Of a DNA stretch of 64,000 bases, positions 28,701-37,305 are shown piece by piece; position 1 is the stretch's first letter; every line of letters begins with the position of its first letter. Source of the DNA: Burkholderiaceae bacterium (GTDB lineage: Bacteria; Pseudomonadota; Gammaproteobacteria; Burkholderiales; Burkholderiaceae_E); NCBI GenBank assembly GCA_024637395.1, contig JAGXFG010000038.1:1-64000 (forward strand). Reading direction: 5' to 3'. The notes beneath the pieces are model-generated. The model did no database searches and was not told the origin of the DNA. It saw only the letters and a list, made by a program, of their open reading frames with translations. A program made the position numbers and the translations under genes.

Positions 28701-29201
28701 ATGAACATGATCAAGAAACTGCACCACAACGCCTACCGCTGCCGCGACTCCGAGGAGACGCGGCGCTTCTACGAGGGTTTCCTCGGCCTGCCGCTGGCCG
28801 GCACGCTGGAGATCAAGGAAACCAAGAGCGGCCGCAAGACCGAGACCCTGCACACCTTCTACGAACTGGACGATGGCTCGTACCTGGCCTTCTTTGAAGC
28901 GCCCGACATGCCCTTCGAATTCAAGGACCAGCACGACTTCGACCTGCATATCGCGCTCGAAGTGGAACTGCCCGTACTCGAGCAGATGCTGGCCAAGGGC
29001 AAGGCCGCCGGGATCGAAACCCGCGGGGTTTCGGATCACCGGTTCATCCACTCGATATACTTCCGGGATCCCAACGGGTACGTGATCGAGCTGACTGCGA
29101 AGATGCCCGGCCACGACCAGGCGATGGATCCAGGCACCAACGAAGCGCGCGCCAAGCTGGACCGGTGGCAAGCCGCCAAGGAGCGGGCTGCGACGTCCTG
29201 A
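28701..29201 (+). CDS. VOC-family (glyoxalase/dioxygenase fold) protein
   Basis: 166 residues from the ATG at 28701. The fold pattern is clear: KLHHNAYRCRDSEETRRFYEGFLGLPLAG for the first module, FDLHIALEV in the middle, and SIYFRDPNGYVIELT for the second, with His, His and Glu in the places of the metal ligands. The reaction is unknown. It precedes a dienoyl-CoA isomerase and a CMD protein on the same strand, which suggests handling of a CoA-bound or aromatic-derived intermediate. Confidence 0.85.
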   Translation: MNMIKKLHHNAYRCRDSEETRRFYEGFLGLPLAGTLEIKETKSGRKTETLHTFYELDDGSYLAFFEAPDMPFEFKDQHDFDLHIALEVELPVLEQMLAKGKAAGIETRGVSDHRFIHSIYFRDPNGYVIELTAKMPGHDQAMDPGTNEARAKLDRWQAAKERAATS

Positions 29202-29247
29202 TCCTGGTTTCCCGGCAGGCGGCCGCGGACAAATCAGGAGAGTTCCA

Positions 29248-30087
29248 ATGGACATGAAGTGCTTTACCTTCTCGGTCAGCGAACGGATCGCACGGCTGAC
29301 GATGAGCCGTCCCGATGAGCTCAACACCATCAACCCGGACTTCTGGCGCGAGCTCGACATGGTGCTCGATCACCTGCAGCGCGAGGCTCCGGCACGCGCA
29401 CTGGTGATCTCCTCGACCGGCAAGCACTTCAGCGCCGGCATGGCACTGGAAATGTTCGGCGGCTCAATCTCGATCAACGAGGCCAGCGCCGCGTCGCGGG
29501 CCAACATCGCAGCGGTGCTCGCCGACATGCAGCGCGTGCTCGACAAGCTGGCGGCGCTGCGCATGCCGGTGATCGCGGTCATCCAGGGCGGTTGCATCGG
29601 CGGCGGCGTCGACCTCGTGAGCGCCTGCGACCTGCGCTACTGCAGTGCCGACGCGTTCTTCTGCATCCAGGAAATCAACATCGGCATGACGGCCGATCTG
29701 GGCACACTTCAGCGCCTGCCCAAGCTGATTCCCGACGCGGTGGTACGCGAACTGGCGTTCACCGGACGCCGCCTCCCGGCCGAACGGGCAATGGCGGTCG
29801 GACTGGTCAACGAGGTCGCGCCGGACGCCGACGCGGCGCTAAAGGCAGCGCTGGCAACGGCAAGCGAGATTGCCGCCAAGCCGCCGGTGGCGATATGGGG
29901 CAGCAAGCAGGCGATCGACTACGCGCGCGATCACCCGGTAGCCGACGGCCTGCGCCAGATGGGCTGGCTGCAGTCGGCGATCTGGGACACCAGCGCCATC
30001 GCCGAGAGCATGGCGGCGCGCCAGGAACGCCGCGCCCCCGACTACCACGATCTGGACAAACTGCGCTTCTTCGGCGACGAGGACTGA
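29248..30087 (+). CDS. Crotonase-fold protein, dienoyl-CoA isomerase (ECH1) type
   Basis: 279 residues. The oxyanion-hole segments are SSTGKHFSAGMAL and QGGCIGGGVDLVSACDLRYC. The following IQEINIGMTADLGTLQRLPK closely matches the delta3,5-delta2,4-dienoyl-CoA isomerase signature, with Glu and Asp in the catalytic positions of that enzyme rather than the Glu pair of enoyl-CoA hydratases. It probably moves double bonds during oxidation of unsaturated fatty acids. AGGAGAG precedes the ATG. Confidence 0.85.
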   Translation: MDMKCFTFSVSERIARLTMSRPDELNTINPDFWRELDMVLDHLQREAPARALVISSTGKHFSAGMALEMFGGSISINEASAASRANIAAVLADMQRVLDKLAALRMPVIAVIQGGCIGGGVDLVSACDLRYCSADAFFCIQEINIGMTADLGTLQRLPKLIPDAVVRELAFTGRRLPAERAMAVGLVNEVAPDADAALKAALATASEIAAKPPVAIWGSKQAIDYARDHPVADGLRQMGWLQSAIWDTSAIAESMAARQERRAPDYHDLDKLRFFGDED

Positions 30088-30146
30088 AGCCGCCGGCAGG
30101 TTCGTGCGATCATGGTCTGATATCACCAACCGCAAGAGGACCTGCC

Positions 30147-30680
30147 ATGTCACGCATTCCATATGTTCCAGCTGACATCCAGGAGCCGGCAGCAATAGTC
30201 GACGCGGTGCGCGCGCGCCGCGGCGGCGAGCTGATCAATCTCGACCGCGTCCTGCTGCACAGCCCCGAGCTGGCGCTGGGCTGGAACCATCTGCTCGGCG
30301 CGGTGCGCACCCGCCTGTCGCTCAATCCACGGCTGCGCGAACTGGCGATGTGCATCGTCGCGGTGCTCAACAACGCCGAATACGAGTTCGTCCACCATGC
30401 TCCGGAGTTCATCAAGGCCGGCGGCGGCGAGAACCAGGTCAGGAGAATGCGCTCGCCCGAGGAGGCGAGCCTCGACATGGAACTGTTCGACGAAACCGAG
30501 CGGGCGACGATCTCGCTGGCGATCGAGATGACGCGCCACGTCAAGGTATCGGATACGACTTTTGCCCGCATCAGTGTCCTGCTCGATCGCCAGTCGCTGG
30601 TCGAGCTGATCGCCACGATCGCCGCCTACAACATGGTGTCGCGCTTCCTGGTTGCGGTCGGGGTGACGCCCGAAGACTGA
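30147..30680 (+). CDS. Carboxymuconolactone decarboxylase-family (AhpD-like) protein
   Basis: 177 residues from the ATG at 30147, preceded by AAGAGGA. The helix pattern LNPRLRELAMCIVAVLNNAEYEFVHHAPEF is typical of the family, but the AhpD redox pair CxxC is absent; only Cys in AMCIV is present, followed by YEFVHH. A CMD-like lyase or non-redox role is therefore more likely than peroxidase function. It follows the dienoyl-CoA isomerase by 59 bp. Confidence 0.82.
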   Translation: MSRIPYVPADIQEPAAIVDAVRARRGGELINLDRVLLHSPELALGWNHLLGAVRTRLSLNPRLRELAMCIVAVLNNAEYEFVHHAPEFIKAGGGENQVRRMRSPEEASLDMELFDETERATISLAIEMTRHVKVSDTTFARISVLLDRQSLVELIATIAAYNMVSRFLVAVGVTPED

Positions 30681-30683
30681 AGC

Positions 30684-31691
30684 CTAGGTCGGTGGCGCCA
30701 GGTCAGCGGCGTTGACCACCCTGATCGGTGAGCCCTCGAGCCAGGCGCTCAGTGCCTCGACCATCCCGTTGAAGTGGGCGTGAAAGACCTGTTCGGTCGC
30801 GTAGCCCAGATGCGGCGAGAACGTCACGTTGGGCAACTCCAGCAGCGGGTCAGAGGCGGGCAGCGGCTCGGTAGCAAAAACGTCGAGCGCCGCATGAGCC
30901 GGGCGGCCGTTGCGCAGCGCCGTCACCAGCGCCCCGTCCTCGATCAGCCCGGAGCGTGAGGTATTGACCAGCAAGGAATCGGGGGCCATGCGCGCGAGAT
31001 CGGCGGCGCCAACTATTGCCCGCGTCCGTTGCGAGAGCACCAGGTGCAGCGTGACCACCCGGCAAGCCGAGAAGAGTTCCTCGCGCGACACCCGCCGGAC
31101 CCCGACCTCGGCGGCACGCTCTTCGCTGAGGTTGGTGCTCCAGGCGAGCACCTCCATGCCGAAAGCCTGGCCGATGCGCGCGACCCGCTCGCCGATCGCG
31201 CCCAGTCCGACCACTCCGAGCCGCGCGCCTTCGAGGCAGAACGGCAACGCGTAACGCGCGCCCCGCGCATCACCGCGCCAATGGCCGGCGCGCACGCCGG
31301 CGTCAGCTGCTGCCAGGCGCTTGGCGCCGGCGAGGATCAGCGCCCAGGTCTGTTCGGCAGTGCAGGCCTTGACCGGCCCGCCGGGGGTGTTCGAAACCAC
31401 CACGCCTTGCCGGCCGGCTGCCACGTGATCGACCGCGGCGTTGCTCTGCCCGGTGAACACGATGAAGCGCAAGCGCGGCAGGCGCTCGAGCAGCGCCGCC
31501 GGAAAGGCCTGGCGCTCGCGCATCAGGCAGAGCGCGTCGAAGTCGCGCAGCGCTTCGGCGGCGGCCTCGAGGCTCGCGAACGGTTGGTCGAACACCACGA
31601 CCTCGGCGCGCTCGCGCACCGCCGACCAGTCGGCGCCAGCAAGTGCCGCGACTTCGTAATCGTCACAGATGGCAATGCGAATCTTGTTCAC
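30684..31691 (-). CDS. D-2-hydroxyacid dehydrogenase (NAD-dependent)
   Basis: 335 residues from a GTG preceded by GGAGAAGAG. The Rossmann motif GVVGLGAIGERVARIGQAFG is clear, and the catalytic Arg, Glu and His fall in NTSRSGLIEDGALV, the following segment and SPHLGY. It resembles the 2-hydroxyacid dehydrogenases that act on phosphoglycerate or small 2-oxo acids; the substrate is not clear. It faces the CMD gene with only a 3-bp gap and is divergent from the TPP enzyme. Confidence 0.88.
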   Translation of the reverse strand: MNKIRIAICDDYEVAALAGADWSAVRERAEVVVFDQPFASLEAAAEALRDFDALCLMRERQAFPAALLERLPRLRFIVFTGQSNAAVDHVAAGRQGVVVSNTPGGPVKACTAEQTWALILAGAKRLAAADAGVRAGHWRGDARGARYALPFCLEGARLGVVGLGAIGERVARIGQAFGMEVLAWSTNLSEERAAEVGVRRVSREELFSACRVVTLHLVLSQRTRAIVGAADLARMAPDSLLVNTSRSGLIEDGALVTALRNGRPAHAALDVFATEPLPASDPLLELPNVTFSPHLGYATEQVFHAHFNGMVEALSAWLEGSPIRVVNAADLAPPT

Positions 31692-31846
31692 CTCTTCTCC
31701 GTCATCAACGCTCGGCTTCGATGCTCAGGGCGACGCGCCTGGAACTGCCGCGGCGCACTGCGGCAAAAGCCTGCAACGTTGCGCCCTGCGCGGTAGCATA
31801 CTACCGAACCCAGCACCACACCGCCCACAACTAAAGAGGCCCGCCG

Positions 31847-33523
31847 ATGACGCGACGCTGTGCAGACCTGCTGATCGATTGCCTGGTGGCCCACGACGTC
31901 CAGCGGGTCTTCTGCGTCCCGGGCGAAAGCTTTCTCAGTGTGCTCGACGCCCTGCACCAACGCGACGAAATCGCCACCATCACCTGCCGCCACGAAAGCG
32001 GCGCGGCAATGATGGCGCTGGGCCACGCGAAGCTCACGTCGAGTCCGGGCGTCGCGTTTGTCAGCCGTGGTCCGGGCGCCACCAATGCCGCGATCGGCGT
32101 GCACCTGGCCGAGCAGGATGCGGAGCCGCTGGTGCTGTTTGTCGGGCACGTGCCGCGCCACGAAATCGGCCGCGGCGCGTTCCAGGAAGTCGACTACGGC
32201 AAGACCTTCGCCGACATGGCCAAGTGGGTTGCGGTGGTGCACGACGCCGGCCGCATTCCCGAGATCGTCGCCCAGGCTTTCGCCATCGCGCTCAGCCCCA
32301 CGCCGGGACCGGTGGTCGTGGTGCTGCCCGAGGACGTCCTTGACGAACTCACCGCTGCTGCGGTGGTGGCGCCTCACCCGCAACTGGGCTGTGGCAGTGC
32401 GCCGGAACTGGCTGCCGCCATCGCGCCTCTGCTGGCGCTCGCCGAACGCCCGCTGCTGGTGGCCGGAGGCGCCTTTGCCAGCGCAGCCGCACGCGCGGTG
32501 CTGCAGAGCGCCGCCGAAGCCCTGCAGGTGCCGGTCGTGCTCACCTTCAAGCGCCAGGACCAGTTTCCGAACGCTCATCCGCTCTACGGTGGGCACCTCG
32601 GCTTCAAGATCGCGCGCGACCAGATCGAACTCTACGAGGAAGCCGACCTGGTGCTGGCCGTCGGCACCCGGTTGGGCGAAGTCAGCACCCAGGGTTACCG
32701 CTTCCCGCGCGCGCCCGATCCGCGCCAGACACTGGTCCATGTCCACGACGATCCCCGGGTGTTGGGGCGGGTTATCGCCGCCCACCATCCGGTGCTCGCC
32801 GATCCGGTGGGGTTCCTGGCCGAACTGGCGGCACTCAAGGCCGCGGCCGCCCTCCCTGCTGTTTCCGGAGCGCGCACCGACTGGATCGAACGCATCCATG
32901 GCCATGTCAGCGCCCGCCAGCCGTGGCAGCCACCGGCGAATGGGTCGCTCGACATGGGCGCGATCGTTGCAGCGCTGGGCGAACACCTCGACGACGATGC
33001 GGTGCTGATCACCGACGCCGGCAACTTCTCGGGCTGGCTCCACCGTCACTTCGTCTTCTCCGGCCGCCATCGGCTGGTGGGTGCGGTCGGCGGCGCGATG
33101 GGACTGGCGATGCCGGCGACGGTCGCGGCCGGGCTGCTCTACCCGCAGCGCCAGGTGGTGGCAATGATCGGCGACGGCGGTTTCCTGATGACCGGTTCGG
33201 AACTGGCCACGGCGATCCAGTACGGCGTGCCGGTCAAGGTGTTTATCTGCAACAACGGCAGCTACGGAACCATCAGGATGCACCAGGAACGCAGCTACCC
33301 GGGACGCAACCACGGCACCGACCTGCACAACCCTGATTTCGCACTGTTGGCCCGCGCCTTTGGTGCAACAGGGCTGCGCATCGAGCGCCTCGAAGACGCG
33401 CTGCCGGTAACCCGCGAGGCGCTGGCGTGCCCGGGACCGGTGGTGGTCGAGGTGGTCTGCGCGCTCGAACACATCAGCGCGTTCTCGACCATCACCGATT
33501 TGCAGCGCTCGGCCCGCGCCTAG
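31847..33523 (+). CDS. Thiamine-diphosphate enzyme, acetolactate synthase-like
   Basis: 558 residues with the three domains of the family. The catalytic Glu lies in TCRHESGAAMMALGHA, and the ThDP/Mg motif runs from GDGGFLMTGSE to NNGSYGTI. The substrate-specific loop differs from known acetolactate synthases, and there is no small regulatory subunit nearby, so a decarboxylase or carboligase of another 2-oxo acid is likely. Its divergent neighbour is a D-2-hydroxyacid dehydrogenase that could make or use such a 2-oxo acid. Confidence 0.85.
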   Translation: MTRRCADLLIDCLVAHDVQRVFCVPGESFLSVLDALHQRDEIATITCRHESGAAMMALGHAKLTSSPGVAFVSRGPGATNAAIGVHLAEQDAEPLVLFVGHVPRHEIGRGAFQEVDYGKTFADMAKWVAVVHDAGRIPEIVAQAFAIALSPTPGPVVVVLPEDVLDELTAAAVVAPHPQLGCGSAPELAAAIAPLLALAERPLLVAGGAFASAAARAVLQSAAEALQVPVVLTFKRQDQFPNAHPLYGGHLGFKIARDQIELYEEADLVLAVGTRLGEVSTQGYRFPRAPDPRQTLVHVHDDPRVLGRVIAAHHPVLADPVGFLAELAALKAAAALPAVSGARTDWIERIHGHVSARQPWQPPANGSLDMGAIVAALGEHLDDDAVLITDAGNFSGWLHRHFVFSGRHRLVGAVGGAMGLAMPATVAAGLLYPQRQVVAMIGDGGFLMTGSELATAIQYGVPVKVFICNNGSYGTIRMHQERSYPGRNHGTDLHNPDFALLARAFGATGLRIERLEDALPVTREALACPGPVVVEVVCALEHISAFSTITDLQRSARA

Positions 33524-33526
33524 GAA

Positions 33527-33979
33527 TCAGGTCCTGGCGCCGGGCCTGGCGACGACCTCCCAGTTCCGCACGCCGCCCGGCACCAGAGTGAACAGGGGGT
33601 GGGGATCGGGCCGCTCGATCGCGCGGTAACTTGCCAGGCGCTCGGGATCGCGCAGCGCGAGCTTGGCACGCAGGTGTTGCCACTCGTAGTCGAGCTGCCC
33701 GCTGGTCTCCGCTATCGCCGCTACCGGCTCCGGCTGCGCGGGGATCTTGGTCGCGTCGAAGCTGTAGCCGCGTCGTGTTGCCTCAGCGAGCACGCAGCGC
33801 AGGTACTCGCACACCGCTGCCACTGGTTGCTGGTGGGCGCGAAAGCGCACCAGTTGGGGATGATTGCGATAGCCCTTGGTCTTGCCTTCGAGAACCGCCT
33901 TGGCGAGCAGCGCCTCACGCCACAACGCCACCAAGCCCTTGGCGTCGAGGTAACGGGGATGAACCGTCCAGAGTCGCAT
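33527..33979 (-). CDS. Pyrimidine-dimer DNA glycosylase (endonuclease V-like)
   Basis: 150 residues, similar to the bacterial proteins of the phage T4 endonuclease V family: RLWTVHPRYLDAKGLVALWREALLAKAVL, then GYRNHPQLVRF, and RLASYRAIERPDPHPLF near the end. It would excise UV-induced cyclobutane dimers and nick the abasic site. It is convergent with the TPP enzyme, with a 3-bp gap. Confidence 0.85.
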   Translation of the reverse strand: MRLWTVHPRYLDAKGLVALWREALLAKAVLEGKTKGYRNHPQLVRFRAHQQPVAAVCEYLRCVLAEATRRGYSFDATKIPAQPEPVAAIAETSGQLDYEWQHLRAKLALRDPERLASYRAIERPDPHPLFTLVPGGVRNWEVVARPGART

Positions 33980-34008
33980 CGAGTCTCCTGCTGCCCGGCC
34001 GCGCGCTC

Positions 34009-34119
34009 TCAGATCTCGGTGGGGTAATCACCGCGGGTCTTGACGATCTCGTCGTCAGCCAGCATCGCCATGATCGCCGCCAGATCGGATTTCAGCGCCA
34101 GGCGGAAGGTGGTTGCCAT
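34009..34119 (-). pseudogene. N-terminal stub of a GNAT-type acetyltransferase
   Basis: 36 codons from the ATG at 34119: ATTFRLALKSDLAAIMAMLADDE, then KTRGDY and a stop. This is how many GNAT N-acetyltransferases begin (beta1, then helix alpha1), but the remaining 100 or more residues are missing. It lies between the glycosylase and the aldo/keto reductase and is probably a deletion remnant. Confidence 0.5.
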
Positions 34120-34156
34120 CTTCGTGCCCTCGGAAACGATGCCCGCTGCCAGGCAC

Positions 34157-35128
34157 TCAGTCGAAGTTGTCGCCAACGATCGCGTCGATCCGCTTCAGCA
34201 CTTCGGGCGTGAGCTTGGGCACCACGGAGAGCGCCTTCATGTTCTCGCTTACCTGCGCCACGCTGGTGGCCCCGGTGATCACGGTCGACACCCGCGGGTT
34301 CTTCACGCACCAGGCGAGCGCCAGCTGCCCGAGGGTACAGCCGAGGTCCTGCGCCACCGGTTCGAGCAGCCCGGCAATCTCGTTGCCCCGGACGTCGGTG
34401 AGGCGCGCGCGCAGGAATTCGTAACTCGCGAGCGTGCCGCGGCTGCCCGTCGGAATGCCCTGGCGATATTTTCCAGTCAGCAAGCCGCTGGCGAGCGGAC
34501 TCCAGGTCGTCAGTCCGAGACAGAGGTCGTCGTAGAGCCGGGCGTATTCCTGCTCGACCCGCTTGCGGTGCAGCAGGTTGTACTGCGGCTGCTCCATCAC
34601 CGGTTTGTGGAGGTGATGCTGGTCGGCGATGTGCCAGGCGCTGCTGATCTCGCCCGCGCTCCACTCGCTGGTTCCCCAGTACAGGGCCTGTCCCCGCGCG
34701 ATCATCTCGTGCATCGCCCACACTGTTTCCTCGATCGGGGTTTCGGGGTCAGGTCGGTGGCAGAACACCAGGTCGACGTAGTCGAGCTGCATGCGCTTGA
34801 GTGACGCGTCGATGGCGTGGCGCAGGTACTTGCGATTGAGCGTGTTGCGCTCGTTTGGCCCGTCGGTGATGCCCCAGAAAAACTTGGTCGACACGACGTA
34901 TTTCTGGCGCGGCCAGGCCAGCGCCTTCAGCGCCGCGCCCATCATCTCCTCGCTCTTGCCGCGGGCGTAGGCTTCGGCGTTGTCAAAGAAGTTGACCCCC
35001 GCGTCCCAGGCCGCCGCCATGATCTCGCGGGCCTCGCCGCCATCGATCTGGTTGCCGTACGTAACCCAGGAACCGAGCGAGAGTGCGCTGACCTTCAGTC
35101 CGGCCTTGCCGATGCGGCGATATTCCAT
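34157..35128 (-). CDS. Aldo/keto reductase (Kv-beta/YghZ-like)
   Basis: 323 residues, TIM-barrel NADPH oxidoreductase. The catalytic tetrad is Asp and Tyr in [15 protein letters not shown], Lys in VVSTKFF, and His in [14 protein letters not shown]. Cofactor-binding phrases include the [14 protein letters not shown] loop and the C-terminal VITGATS. The same pattern occurs in potassium-channel beta-like bacterial members. Its physiological substrate is unknown. Confidence 0.92.
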   Translation of the reverse strand: MEYRRIGKAGLKVSALSLGSWVTYGNQIDGGEAREIMAAAWDAGVNFFDNAEAYARGKSEEMMGAALKALAWPRQKYVVSTKFFWGITDGPNERNTLNRKYLRHAIDASLKRMQLDYVDLVFCHRPDPETPIEETVWAMHEMIARGQALYWGTSEWSAGEISSAWHIADQHHLHKPVMEQPQYNLLHRKRVEQEYARLYDDLCLGLTTWSPLASGLLTGKYRQGIPTGSRGTLASYEFLRARLTDVRGNEIAGLLEPVAQDLGCTLGQLALAWCVKNPRVSTVITGATSVAQVSENMKALSVVPKLTPEVLKRIDAIVGDNFD

Positions 35129-35276
35129 GTTGGAGCCCTCTCCTGTTGGTGCCGAAATGTCGGGGCGGCGGCCGCAAACGGGCGCCGTCCCCGGGGATGA
35201 CGCGGATCACCCGACACGCCGTTGGATTTCCGCGCCACTGATAGTATGACAAACCTGATCCAAACTCCGATCCACC

Positions 35277-36731
35277 GTGAAACAAGGTTCCCGCCTCGCC
35301 GCCCTGCGCTATCCAAGATCATTCCTCGAGCTCCTGGTACTAGGTTTTGGTCTGGTCGCACTGCCCCTGATCCTGGCGCTGTTGAACGCCGCGGCGGACG
35401 TCGATCGCCTCACCTCCCGGAGCCAGAGCGCAGTCGACAACGCGGCGGCGGCGGTGCGTAACAGTCGGGTGCTGATGGAGCAGGTCACGGCGATGGAGCG
35501 GCTGGCGCGGCAGTTCCTGATCCTGCATGACGCTGCCTTGCTCAATGATTACGCGAAAGTACGCGGCAATTTTGAACGCACTGCGAGTGAGCTGCTGCTC
35601 TTGCCCATCGACCCCCAGCAATTGCAGGCGATCAGCCAGACCGTCGAGCAGGAGGCAGTGGCGTTCGCGCAGTTGGGTAGCGCACCGGCTGCGGGTGATG
35701 GGCAGCAGCGTCTGATCCAGGCGTATGGTGCCTTGTCAGAATTTGCTGCCGAAGTGCAGACCCAGAGCAATCTGCTCATTGACCGCGAGGTCATGGCCAT
35801 GGGTGAAGCAGCGCGGCACGCCCAGCGTTCGATGTTGTGGCAACTGGTGGCCTCGTTCGCGTTCGGGGTGCTGATTGCCTGGCTGTTTGCGTATCTGCTG
35901 GCCAGGCCGATCCGCCAGCTTGACCGTGCCATCCGCCAGCTCGGCGGCGCCGATCTGGCGGCGCCGATTCAGGTGCGCGGTCCGGCCGATCTGGAACTGC
36001 TTGGCGATCGCCTCGAGTGGCTGCGCCAGAGACTGCAAGAGTTGCAGGAGCAAAAGAGCCGCTTCCTGCATACGGTCTCGCATGAACTGAAAACGCCGCT
36101 CACCGCGCTACGCGAGGGATCCGAGCTGCTGGCCGACGGAACGAGCGGCGCGCTGAATGCGCAACAGAGCGAAATCGCCGGCATCCTGCGCAGCAACAGC
36201 GTCCAGCTGCAGCGTCTCATCGAGGGTCTTCTCGGCTACCAGCAGGCGCTCAACAGCGTCGATCACCTGACGCTCGCAACCCTCGACCTGGCGGAGCTGG
36301 CACGCGAGGTTGCAGCAGCTCACAAGCTCGCCAGCGCCGCCCGCGACGTCAAGATCGAGCTGCGCCTCAAGCGCGCGGTGCTGAGCGCGGATCGCGACAA
36401 GCTGCGCGTCGTGCTCGATAACCTTTTATCCAACGCGGTCAAATTTTCACCCCACTCCGGCACGGTATCCTTGAGCGTCAAAACTCTTGCCGAGAGGGCT
36501 GTGGTCGACGTTCGCGACGACGGCCCCGGCATCCCCCCTGGCGACCGCGAACGGGTGTTCGACTGGTTCTTCCAGGGTAAGCTAGGTCATGAAGGGCGTA
36601 TCAAGAGCAGCGGATTGGGCTTGGCAATCGCACGCGAATTCGTGCAGGCACACCACGGCAGTATCGAGGTGATCGCCGGATCTGGTTCGGGGGCGCATTT
36701 GCGCGTGATCCTGCCGCTTCGGCATGCCTGA
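35277..36731 (+). CDS. glrK: Sensor histidine kinase GlrK (QseE)
   Basis: 484 residues from a GTG start. It has an N-terminal helix, a periplasmic helical sensor (about 30-175), a second helix (ASFAFGVLIAWLFAYLLA), a HAMP linker, and a HisKA motif SHELKTPLTALREG with the phosphorylated His at 269. The ATPase boxes follow: DNLLSNAVKFS (N), DDGPGIPPGDRERVF (G1) and SGLGLAIAREF (G2). It is followed directly by a QseG-like lipoprotein and by GlrR, the same order as the enterobacterial operon that responds to envelope state. Confidence 0.9.
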   Translation: MKQGSRLAALRYPRSFLELLVLGFGLVALPLILALLNAAADVDRLTSRSQSAVDNAAAAVRNSRVLMEQVTAMERLARQFLILHDAALLNDYAKVRGNFERTASELLLLPIDPQQLQAISQTVEQEAVAFAQLGSAPAAGDGQQRLIQAYGALSEFAAEVQTQSNLLIDREVMAMGEAARHAQRSMLWQLVASFAFGVLIAWLFAYLLARPIRQLDRAIRQLGGADLAAPIQVRGPADLELLGDRLEWLRQRLQELQEQKSRFLHTVSHELKTPLTALREGSELLADGTSGALNAQQSEIAGILRSNSVQLQRLIEGLLGYQQALNSVDHLTLATLDLAELAREVAAAHKLASAARDVKIELRLKRAVLSADRDKLRVVLDNLLSNAVKFSPHSGTVSLSVKTLAERAVVDVRDDGPGIPPGDRERVFDWFFQGKLGHEGRIKSSGLGLAIAREFVQAHHGSIEVIAGSGSGAHLRVILPLRHA

Positions 36732-36744
36732 GGAGCAGCAGAAC

Positions 36745-37305
36745 GTGATCCGCATCAGCCGTTACGCCGCCATCGCAATGATCCTCGCCGGGTGCGCCAC
36801 CAGCCAGCAGCCGGCCCCGACCGTCGTACTCGGCTCGGCCCCGCCGCCGCCGCCGCTTGCGCTTCCGGTGCCACTGCCGCGGATCGAACCGGCGCCCGTC
36901 ATCAGTGCCGAGGAGCGCGAAGTCATCGGATTGATTGAGTACGCGCAACGCGTGGCAGCGATGTCGCCCGAACAGAGACGTGCCGAACAAACCGTCCGCA
37001 ATCAGGCCTTTTCCCGGGACAAGGATGTCGCCAGCCGGTTGCGCCTAGCCCTCGTGCTGGCCACACCCGAGGCTGGTGTCGAGGACACGGCCCGCGCCGA
37101 GAGCCTGTTGCGACCCGTGGCCAGCTCCGGCGGTGACACGAGCCTGCCTCTGCGTTTGTTCGCCAAACTCCTCCATGGCCTGATCCACGAGAGCGCGGGC
37201 GAGAAGCAACGCGCCAACCAACTGCGCCATCAACTCGAGGCGCTCAAGGAGGTCGAGCGTTCGATGCTGCAGCGCAAACAGGACAACGAGCCACCACGAA
37301 AATGA
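36745..37305 (+). CDS. qseG: QseG-like outer-membrane lipoprotein
   Basis: 186 residues if started at the GTG at 36745, which follows GAGGAGCAG; an ATG at 36724 inside the glrK end is the alternative. The lipobox is ILAGC and the mature protein would begin CATS. A Pro-rich linker is followed by a helical domain that ends in a Glu/Arg/Gln-rich coiled region (LRHQLEALKEVERSML). In E. coli QseG sits in the outer membrane and controls GlrK. Its stop overlaps the glrR start. Confidence 0.78.
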   Translation: MIRISRYAAIAMILAGCATSQQPAPTVVLGSAPPPPPLALPVPLPRIEPAPVISAEEREVIGLIEYAQRVAAMSPEQRRAEQTVRNQAFSRDKDVASRLRLALVLATPEAGVEDTARAESLLRPVASSGGDTSLPLRLFAKLLHGLIHESAGEKQRANQLRHQLEALKEVERSMLQRKQDNEPPRK

